A DNA stretch of 14,661 bases. Origin: Spirogloea muscicola (taxonomy: Eukaryota > Streptophyta > Zygnematophyceae > Spirogloeales > Spirogloeaceae). The stretch covers positions 643,540 to 658,200 of the forward strand of contig WELB01000059.1 in NCBI GenBank assembly GCA_009602725.1, read 5' to 3'. The position numbers and the translations under genes are program-made. Under the pieces are notes generated by a model. The model was not told the DNA's origin and did no database searches. It saw only the letters and a list, made by a program, of their open reading frames with translations. Of the stretch, positions 1 to 8,400 are shown one piece after another. How positions within the stretch are numbered: position 1 is the first letter of the stretch; each line of letters begins with the position of its first letter.

Positions 1-600
1 GGGTCTGGCGATGGCGGGCTGGCGGCGCCTGGGGGGAGGGTGGGGGGCGGGGTGGGGCGCCAGAGGGGGGCGGCTTGGCGGGAGGTTCGAAAACGGCCAG
101 TTATCGGTGATGCCGCCGTTACAACTATCGACAAACAACCGTCGATAGCTCCCCCCCCTTGTGGCGCACCCAGCCATTGTGATAAGGACACGTTGCGCCG
201 TCAGAAATGTCACGTGTTCCGTCACGCCAGTACCTGCCGGGCCGGGGGCGACTTAGCCATAAGTTAGCGGAGAATCGGCCGTGCCGGCCCCTATATACCG
301 GCGGCCGCCGCACGACGCGACGCGTGGACGGCGCCGGGGGGGTCGCGACAACAGCCGCCGCCAGCTGTGCGGCGACTTACCATTGGCTCTCATGTCCAGA
401 CCCACGCGCGGTCGATCTATCTCAGCCAATGAGGGCCGGGCAATTGATCTTGTAGGCCAGCTGGGCGCACCTGGGCGGCCCCGCTGGCGCTGCGAGTGGC
501 CCAGCGCCGCCGGCTGGACGGGTGGCGGACAGCGGCCCCGGGGTCTCTTCACCGATGAGGGAAGGATCAAGCAATTGGGCAAGCATGGCTCCAAAGGACG
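1..600. promoter_or_regulatory. GC-rich promoter-like stretch with TATA, G-box and CCAAT elements
   Basis: TATATA at 292-297 stands in very GC-rich surroundings. A palindromic G-box CACGTG is at 211-216, and CCATTGG (about 379-385) and CCAATGAGG (about 425-433) lie downstream. Several overlapping open frames exist on both strands, but all look like products of GC bias. No gene could be tied to these motifs. Confidence 0.25.
125..148. repeat. Perfect 8-bp inverted repeat (hairpin)
   Basis: CTATCGAC at 125-132 and GTCGATAG at 141-148 are exact reverse complements around an 8-nt AC-rich loop. It could be a protein-binding palindrome or a hairpin. Confidence 0.6.
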
Positions 601-614
601 CTTCCCAACTGATG

Positions 615-2020
615 ACTGTTGGCTGGGAGAGGCCAGCCCAAAGGACTGGACAAGGGTCTGAAGGAGCCGGATGAGAAGTGCCCGCCCGCCCATAGAATGG
701 CGCTGACAGCAAGGTACTAAGTCGAAGACGGCAGCAAGGGGGCTCTCAGTACTCTTGTACTCTGCTCGTTCTTTTTTTGGGCTGGCTGTTCCAGCCCATA
801 TCCTCGATGGGCGAGCCCTTCCTTTTCTCAGTGACCTCTAGCCAGTAGATGCACATCGGAATAAAGCCACCGCCCTCTAGGCTGGGCGAGGCCAGCCCAA
901 AAAGAGAATGAACAAAGTTCGAGGGGGCCAGGGAAGGCACACAGGGAATCAAGTAGCTACGAAACACTCAGGACCGACCCTTCACACCGGGTCGGTCAGT
1001 CGCGCCGAGGGCTACGTGTCACGCAGTGAATGGAATGACCGGGCTCACAAGCCAAGCGCGCCCGGTCACGGTCTCCCACCACGCAGGCGCCACATCAGCT
1101 GCTGACTAGGACGGCTTTTGCCCCCGTTAAGGTGGAAATGGCGCCGTTTGCTGGAAACGTGTCCCCTGGCCAGGGCCAGAGGTTGCAGCTAGGGCACGAC
1201 CGGCACGCAGATGCAACGCGCGAGCCATGGACCTCTGCAGCGGTACGGACAAGCGCATGCGGAACTCTGTACGAGCGAGCCTGCGGCAAAGGAGAGAAGG
1301 ACGCTTCCACGAGGTCTAGAGATGTGCTTGCCTTTGTACTTGGCCATTTGGCCCTCGTTGTTTCAAATACACAAAATTGTCTTCCAGGAGGGCGGTGGCT
1401 GGGAGAGGCCAGCCCAACAAGAATTTGAACAGATTTCGAGGGGGCCACGGAAAGCGCTTAAAGCACACAGGGAATCAAGTAGCTATGAAACACTCAGTAA
1501 CCCCCGGTGAGCAGCCGCAGGTCAGAGAAATTGGTCACCCCGTGGCGGGTCCCCTGGCCAGGGCCAGAGGCTGCCAAAAGGAGGCCATGGTTGTGAAATT
1601 AGTAGCTCTTCCAAAGGGGGCAAGGGCTGTAAACGACGAGCCCGGAACGAATTGACCAGGTCCGAGGGGGCCAAACGAGAAGTGGATTTCCCCATGGGGG
1701 CAAGGTTGTGATAAGCCAGCCCGAGAAGGATTGACAAAGGTTCGAAGAGGCCAAGTCCGAAGGGGCCAAAAAAAAGCGTGGCCAAATTGACTGGTGGCTG
1801 TGAGAGGCCAGCCCAAAGGTATGGACAAGGTCTGAAGGAGCCGGATGGCGCAAAAAGCAAGGTACTAAGTGCTAAGTGCCAAAAGCGCTGTCTCAGAGCT
1901 TGCCCGGTAGGATGAAGCAGTTAGTAACGACCAGTGAGAAGCCGCATATCCAAAAGACTAGCAGCCAGAAAGGCCTGGCCTGGAAGGCCAGCCCAGATAT
2001 GTGGACAAGGCTAGGAACAA
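615..2020 (+). repeat. Cluster of degenerate hairpin-cored dispersed repeats
   Basis: Copies share GGCTGGGAGAGGCCAGCC, a 6-bp inverted repeat, then CCAAA, GATTGGACAAGGTC and CGAGGGGGCCA. Clear cores are at 621-638, 880-897, 1397-1414, 1796-1813 and about 1975-1993. Worn copies lie near 1612-1672 and 1700-1760, and one core at 779-797 is in reverse orientation. Longer shared blocks: 938-971 with 1464-1497 (34 bp, one mismatch), 1161-1182 with 1549-1570 (22 bp identical), and the tail AAGGTACTAAGT at about 711-722 and 1859-1870. No coding content was recognised in this region. Confidence 0.8.
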
Positions 2021-2200
2021 AGCCCCAACATGGAGCACAAGCGAACAAGTGGCTTCCATGGCTGGCCATTAGTAACCAACTCAGTCAACAACTGACATGG
2101 GGCGCAGCATGCCATCATCTGTAAGGGGGCATCTTGTCATTCATCCTTTCGGTGGCTCATTCAATTTGATGAGAGCTGTGAGGTAGCTTCACACGTGGAC

Positions 2201-2441
2201 ATATAAGGCGGACTCACTTTTCAGGTCATTCGAAGGGATTTGCGAGCATGGCACCTCCAGTTCAGTTTCAGTCAAGGAATGCAGCTATCTGCCCGTGCCC
2301 AAATGGCATCGGTGCACAGAACCATCCTGCCGCTCGCTTTTCTCAAGGGGAAACCCAAAAGCCAAAAGGCCGTAAGCCAGCTTCAAGGGGTGTGACCCAC
2401 CTCAACAAGCTGTGGCAGGTACCAGCTAAGCAGCAGCGAGG
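2201..2441 (+). CDS. Short candidate first exon behind a TATA box
   Basis: ATATAAGGC at 2201-2209 is a plausible TATA box. ATG at 2248 lies about 40 bp downstream and opens a frame reading APPVQFQSRNAAICPCPNGI, then a basic Lys/Arg stretch (KPKGRKPASRG). The frame reaches a good donor (GCGAG/GTAATG) at 2442 before its stop near 2454. No downstream exon was identified before the convergent CHORD-like gene ends at 2694. The product is not recognised. It may be a short gene, a transcript start without coding role, or chance. Confidence 0.25.
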
Positions 2442-2693
2442 TAATGGTAGGTAGTGGCAGATATTTTTGACATAAGTATGAAATGATGAGCACTGTGAGG
2501 TCAAGATGCAGGAGAAATTGATGAGAAAGTGCAAGCATGGCATGCCTATCACAGATTGGCAGCATGATTGGGGCGAGACAAATTGATGACATGGAACAGC
2601 GTGATTTTTGACAAGCAGTAGAGGTGCACATTGAGAAGAACTAGCAGCTTCCCGCTGTTGTTCCTTGCAATTTGGCCTCTACCACCAAGTGGC

Positions 2694-4097
2694 CTAGTCA
2701 TCATATGATATATGTGGTCCTTTACAACATCCTGGATCAAATTGATTTGGACGACCGCAGCAGTCCCAGAAGCTTGTGACCTCGCCCTCCTCTGCCCTTG
2801 TCTCTTCTGTGTGGTAGAGGAACTCTATTCCAACTTGATGATAACTGTAGGACTGCAATACAATGCTGGCAGAGCCATGGGCATCACTCACGACAGAACC
2901 AGCCTCGTAATGACTCTGTAAAGGAGCACAAACACAAGCTCACCTTTGTTGGATATAGGCACATGCTACTTGGACTGTGTTAAGCAGCAGTAAGTGTTGA
3001 GTTCATGTACTTTCAGCAGACGCTGTAACAATGTGCTACTAATATCCACCTTGCTGATTAGTCACAAGAATTTCTTGTAGACAGTGTGCTTGTGCCGCAA
3101 CAGGTGGCCATGTGCAAGTCGGGCTCAGCACGTACGCACCTTCCATTTCCGCTTCACCTCACCTGGGTGTAATTGAACAAGCCAGGCAGGCCAGCTTACA
3201 ACAACATTAGCATCTCACTCGCGCATGTGGCTCCTCATTAACTGTGGCTGATTGATGCAGATACCGCGAGCAACTACAGCTGCCCAAGCAGTCAAGAATA
3301 TGAGGCATTGTGGCAGGTGGATGGCAAGAGCACTCAATGCTCTGCCAACTACAATGTGGCAGTCAGGCGGATCGCTGCTTCAAAGCCTGGAACTCTCTGC
3401 AGGTAGTTAACGGGCTGCAAGCCCCTCCTATTGTTGACAAGAAAGCTACGACTGCTACAGGCCCCCCTTCAAGGCTTAAACGTAACTGCAAGTGAGTGCG
3501 TCGTGCTCGAAGTACCTCCATAGTGTGCAGGATGGAACCTGCAAGCGTCATCCTTGTTCTGGGACGGATCGAATTGCTGCTTGCACTGCCTGCACGTCAG
3601 CAGGGCCCAGGTGCTGATCGGAGGTTCCTGAGCAGCTGCACACGCAGTCCTTCCAGTTCTTTCTTTGCAATTGTCACCTGGATTTGGAATGACAGTCAGT
3701 AAGGGGTATAAATTCTTTGAACCAAGGAGAAGCAATCAGTAGCTGCTTGCAGTGCCTCCATGTCATCCATTCCTCAGCAGCTGCTAACACAACCCTCCTA
3801 GGTGACTGAGTACCGTGGTCACCTGAAAATTGGCACAGCGAGGCGTATGTCTATATACACATATGCATCTATATATTCGCTTGTTAATAGACATATAAGA
3901 ACTCCATTGATGCTTATGTGATGAGAAGAAAGCTTCCCAGACTCTTAGGCAGCAGCTCAATTAGGTGCGCAAAGGAGAACGAGCGTGCTAGGCAGGGGTG
4001 GAGGAGCAAGCTGAGCACCTGCTACCTGACGACCTGCTGCACGATTGCGATAGGCGTCTCCACCGGCACCTTGATGATGACCAGAAGAGGAAGGGCC
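2694..4097 (-). CDS. CHORD-like zinc-binding protein of plant type, 5' end unresolved
   Basis: Minus-strand exons: 4097-4026 (tentative), 3613-3516 and 2806-2694, ending at TAG 2696-2694. Exon 2 carries CRQCKQQFDPSQNKDDAC followed by RFHPAHYGG: C-x2-C, a 13-residue spacer, then C-x2-HP. Exon 3 carries FWDCCGRPNQFDPGC followed by CKGPHISYDD. Cys and His in this order (CxxC, CxxHP, CCG, PGC, PH) is the zinc-binding layout of CHORD modules, and the ISYDD ending recalls conserved, uncharacterised plant proteins. Phases agree (2 between exons 1 and 2, 1 between exons 2 and 3). The first exon reads ALPLLVIIKVPVETPIAIVQ and has no ATG, so at least one more exon must lie upstream, perhaps near a minus-strand ATG at 4426 that opens a 47-codon frame poor in acidic residues. 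The 709-nt second intron is long for this window and could hide another exon. Function is unknown; CHORD proteins often act with chaperones, but nothing here shows that. Confidence 0.7.
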
Positions 4098-4204
4098 CTA
4101 CATTCTGTCAGATTATTTGATCTATCTACGCAAGCTGGCCTGCTAATGCTTAAGGTGCAGTCTCATGGAAATTTACCATAGAAAACTCTAAAAGCAGACC
4201 CTAA

Positions 4205-4239
4205 ATCCGTAACATAACATAACCATCCGTAACATAACC
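4205..4239. repeat. 20-bp direct repeat (ATCCGTAACATAAC)
   Basis: ATCCGTAACATAAC occurs at 4205 and again at 4225. The intervening CATAAC makes this a small tandem array of AACAT-like units. Confidence 0.7.
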
Positions 4240-4439
4240 ACTAAGCTAAGGCCGTGGATGCCGATGGTCAAGCCAACGAATGTCAAGCGCATCGGATGCA
4301 GAGGGCAAGCTCCCATGCTGGCCTCGGCGGCAAGCGACTCAGCAAAGCCGCACTAGTGATGCCTGTTCGAAGCTCGCCAGCAGACGCCCTTGGCCAAGCA
4401 ACCAGGCCCAGGATGTTTGGTCGCATGGACGGAAGGCGC

Positions 4440-4484
4440 GTGCGGCCGCGGCGGCGGCGGCGGGGCGGCGGCGGCGGCGGCTAN
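4440..4484. repeat. CGG triplet run ending in an unresolved base
   Basis: GCGGCGG-type triplets, interrupted by GGGG, end at CTAN with N at 4484. The N next to the repeat suggests uncertain or collapsed repeat length. Confidence 0.85.
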
Positions 4485-4533
4485 AACCTGGCCAAGAGCT
4501 GCTCGTCCCGTTCCGTCCCGTCGGAGTGAACGC

Positions 4534-4581
4534 GGCGTCAGCGTCAGCCGGCGCCCCGGCGTCAGCGTCAGCCCGCGCCCC
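4534..4581. repeat. 24-bp direct tandem repeat, two copies
   Basis: GGCGTCAGCGTCAGCC plus GGCGCCCC is repeated at 24-bp spacing with a single difference. Each unit holds an internal CGTCAG doublet. It is within the GC-rich island upstream of the PDC-like gene. Confidence 0.8.
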
Positions 4582-4652
4582 GTCGATCCCCCATTGGTCG
4601 CTTGGTCTCAGTCGATCAGCAACAAGGCTTCCTGCATGGCGCGGCCGCCGCC

Positions 4653-4817
4653 ATGGCCGCCGCAGAGAGCTCCGAGCTCCGCCAGCGCCGCCGCCGTCGC
4701 CGCCGCCGCCGCCGCCGCCTGCGGCGACGACTCGCCAGCCTGCGCCGCTCCGTTGTGGCGCCCCTTCCGGCTTGGTTGCTGTTCGTCCTCTCAGCTCATC
4801 TGACCTCCTGTCGCTGA
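4653..4817 (+). CDS. Arg-rich small ORF in the GC-rich island (doubtful)
   Basis: ATG 4653 sits in a strong start context (GCCGCCGCCATGG) and encodes 54 residues: a short acidic start, about 11 consecutive Arg from the CGC/CGG triplet run, then a hydrophobic stretch (PLPAWLLFVLSAHL). A second ATG at 4636 opens an Ala-rich frame ending near 4803. Both may be upstream ORFs in the leader of the PDC-like gene, or chance products of the triplet repeat. No homology is recognised. Confidence 0.2.
   Translation: MAAAESSELRQRRRRRRRRRRRLRRRLASLRRSVVAPLPAWLLFVLSAHLTSCR
4686..4722. repeat. CCG triplet run
   Basis: About twelve GCC/CCG triplets with one CGT interruption. They would code poly-Arg, poly-Ala or poly-Pro depending on frame. 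Confidence 0.85.
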
Positions 4818-5090
4818 CACGGGGCCTGCCTAGCCTGTGGCTCCGCTACATGGCCATGAGCACCCGCTGCATGCACCTGGCTGGCTTTTACAGCCGATCT
4901 TTTCATATCAGCCGCCGCTCTTTAAGATATCAGCAGCCGTGTTCTTCTTCCTGCAGCCTCGTGGAAGCGCCATATAGACGGCCAAGCAAGCTTCTTGCGA
5001 CTGCACTCTGCCTGGCGCGCTCCTGATGCTCCGGCACCTCCGCAGTCCGCTTGCTCCAGCTACGCTTGCAGCTCTCAGAGTGCTGGCCAA

Positions 5091-5478
5091 GATAAAGCCT
5101 GATCACGCCCCTTCGTGTCTAAAGTGTCCTGCATTTGCGCCTGGTCCCCTGCCCAACATTCCTGTAAGTGAATTCTGGATACAGCAACAGTCCTGGCTGA
5201 AGTAGACCAATCAGCTGAGCTACCTGAAGTCTCTCCGTAGGGTCACGCCAAAAACAGAGTGCTGCAATGTGTTGAAAAAGCATACCACCAGCCTGACTGA
5301 GCTTGATTGCAAGCCCCTTGGCTTTACCAGGCAACTTGTACTGACGCACTCAGCTCGTTCCAATATAGGTAGCAGTGGTCAGCTCTGCCATGTACACCCC
5401 TTGCGCATTGGGCCCTTGCATGGAGCACAAGAGTCTGACCTGATCTACTGACCATTGTTCAACAATGTGCAGCTGAAG
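5091..5478 (+). other. Leader or upstream intron of the PDC-like gene; no coding seen
   Basis: No convincing open frame is seen on either strand. TGTGCAG ending at 5472 is a usable acceptor just before the presumed start ATG, so this stretch may be an intron separating a 5' exon in the GC island from the first recognised exon. Confidence 0.35.
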
Positions 5479-8400
5479 ATGACCATTTCTACAGTTGTGC
5501 TGGAGCCGCTAGCTGTCAAGCAAGGTTCTAACGAGGAGAAGGGAGCATGGCTCGGTGTACCTGCCGCACCCGGTGATGGCCCGCGGTGGACTGTGGGAAC
5601 GTATATTTCAGCACGCCTGGTGGAAGCAAACGTGGGCCATGTCTTTGTGGTGCCCAGTGGCTACTCGCTGCCACTCCTTAAACAGGTCGGAGCCTGCCCA
5701 CGCCTCTGGTGCAGCTTCCATTTGCAATAGTCAGCTATCAAGTTTGAGATTGTCAAGAGAAGACGCATCAGTGCAGATTACTGCTTGGCGGTTGTGTGTT
5801 CATGCTGGATACTGCCTTGGCATGGACCAGCTCGCAAGGAATGAAAAGCTGCAGTTCATCAAGTAAGTGCATGACTGAAGGAAGAACTAGTAAGTGTATT
5901 GGCTTGATGTATCAAAGTTGGAAGCTCACGCGACTTTTGCATTGTGATACATGTTTCGCCATATCCTAGCCTCATAGATGACAGAAGTCCGTAGCAATTG
6001 CCGCCTAGCTCTGCCTTTGGTGCCAAGTCACTGCATTCTTGACTGGACTCCTTGCAGCTGCTGCAACGAGCTCAATGCGGGCTACTTCAGCGATGGCTAT
6101 GCTCGTATGGGGGGGGTTGGCGCAATATGCGTTACATATGGCACGGGCAGCGTCAGCGCATTGAATGCCATTGCTGGCGCCTATGCCCACAATCTGCAAA
6201 TCGTTCTGCTCTCTGGAGCACCTTCCAGCGAAGACCTGGGTAAGAGACCTCAATGCGCCTGAAGCCTAAGCCTGCAAGTTCTTACAGTTTCGAGATTTTA
6301 AATGACAGCTTGGTCGTCGGATGAAAGCCCTGGTCAGTGCTGAACCATCTGAGTATCCCATAGCTCACCTGCAGCAAGCACAAAGATCCTACCCAACACA
6401 ACGGGGGAGACGGACAAGTGTCAGGCATTCCGGATGTACAAAGAAGTAACATGTGATGCTGTTCAGCTCCGTGAGGTTGGCGGTGCACCTCAGCTGATTG
6501 ACAGGTCCGTGTTGGTTATTTTCTCCAATCGCTCTGCCTTCTTGGAGAGCTAAGTAGCATACCGAAAGTAAACACCAAGTATGCAGCTATAGGAACCATG
6601 TTATTGTAATCCAGCTCCATTGCTGAAGCCTTGTGGGTGGTGACTCATCGTCCTCATGCGCACTCAATCTCATTTGCTAAGCATCCTGAAACGGATTACT
6701 GCTTACCTAGTGCGCCAGCTTTGTGCTCATATAGCAAAAATGGGGCGTACCACAACCCCTGACTGCAATATTAACGTTCTGAAAGTTGAGCAGGGCACTG
6801 CAGTGCATGCGCACGAGTTCCAAACCTGTATTCATTGAGGTCTGTGAGGACGTCGCTTCCTCAGCAGCTAGAAGACCAGCAGCTCTCGCGTCTCCCATTG
6901 TCGTTCCTAGTCATCCCCCCAACCTGGAGGCAGCTGCTTCTTCTGCTGCGCACCTTCTCACACAATCTGTGAGCAAGAATACACACTTATTCCAGCCTGT
7001 GATGAAGCATGACGCCTGATGCAAATTTGCATTCTTTCCACGTTCCTGCAGCATCACTCCAACTGTTGTGTTGTCTCCATTATGTACACTTGCCGACTGT
7101 GAATGACCAGGAAGCTGCTGTCGTCATCTCGCAGCAAAGCTTATGCTAGAGTCGTCCATCATAGTTGCACTGCTGATGCCCTTGTCTTGCAGCGGCACCC
7201 TGTGCTGCTAGTAGGACCGAAGGCGAGGGCAGCAATTGTCCCAGTACAGACGGCACTTGCCGGGGTAGCAGAAGCTCTGGGCTGCAAGCTGGCAGTGACC
7301 TTCGATGCCAAGGGCCTGTTCCAAGAGGACCACCCTGCATTTGCTGGGACCTACATGGGGCATGTGAGAAGTCCCGATACATCTCACGAATAGACTCTAG
7401 TTCACGTTAATTATCTGGTCTGGTTATATGACTCTTTAGCAACTACCCAGCTAACAGGACATTTGTAAGGCTAGAAGTGGCCTCCCTTTCAATTTCATGC
7501 GCACCGCGCGCTTTCCCTTTAGCACCAATTAATGTACCAGCAAGCTACATCTGACACTTGCTAGCAGCTGCTTCAGGTCTCCAGCCCCCCATCATGTCGC
7601 GAGGTCGTTGAAAGAGCAGACACAATCATGGCGGTTGGACCATATTTCACTGACCTCTTAACGATTCAATACTCCCTGCCTTGGAGTTCACATAGACTCA
7701 TCCAGGTAGGCAAGATGCATCGGCCCTTTTATCGGCCAAGGAGCAGAAGGAATGCCTTATAGGAATGCTACGTCTGAACAGTGGCGCATTTTCTGCGGTC
7801 AATGTGCTGGTCGACATCACATCGACATATGTTGGTCTTCCTCTCGATGTAGCAGCAGCCTTACTAGTCTGAAGTTTCTTGCATGGGTGTTTTTACTACA
7901 TAGTAACCGTGGAAAGGATTGTCCTTATGAGTTGCGGACCTCACTTTGTGCTCCTAGGTGATGCCTGATGCCGTCAAGCTGCCAGACTGCGAATATCCAG
8001 CTGTATGCATGGTGGACTTCCTGGGGTTGCTGGCCGAGAAAGTGAGCATCTCAGCCCAACATAGATCATTATCAGAGCTTTCAGGCGCTTCAGCAACTGT
8101 ATCAAGCAGGGAAGCCTTTGTACTGTCAACTTGCTAAGCAAATCTACCTACCTGCAGTTGCATGATATGAAAGAGGAGACGAGTAAGAGCACACAGGCAA
8201 GAAAGCTTCTGCATACTTACGAGGAAGGACTGGAGTGTGCGGAAGAGGAAGAAGAAGGGGAGGACCCTCGGTGCGCCGAAATCCGTGCAAGAGCAGTCTC
8301 TGGTTATGGCCTGGATGATGGGTACAGCAGCGAGGAGCTCGTGTGCGTCGACGAGCTCCCGCAACGGGACAGCTTCACCCTCTTCATGGGCAGCCCGTCA

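Larger units (their letters stand above)
4430..4800. promoter_or_regulatory. GC-rich island, possible bidirectional promoter
   Basis: A CpG-dense block lies between the minus-strand CHORD-like gene and the plus-strand PDC-like gene, where a shared promoter would be expected. It contains triplet repeats, a reverse CCAAT box (CCATTGG near 4590) and a 24-bp direct repeat at 4534-4581. No TATA box is obvious. The assignment rests on position and composition only. Confidence 0.4.

Noticed and set aside
253-712. Several 80-146 codon open frames on both strands
   Set aside because: They overlap each other, run into the hairpin repeat and show no recognisable motif; GC bias explains them.
615-2020. 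CRISPR array
   Set aside because: Repeat units are diverged, irregularly spaced and also found inverted 9 kb away; the DNA is eukaryotic.
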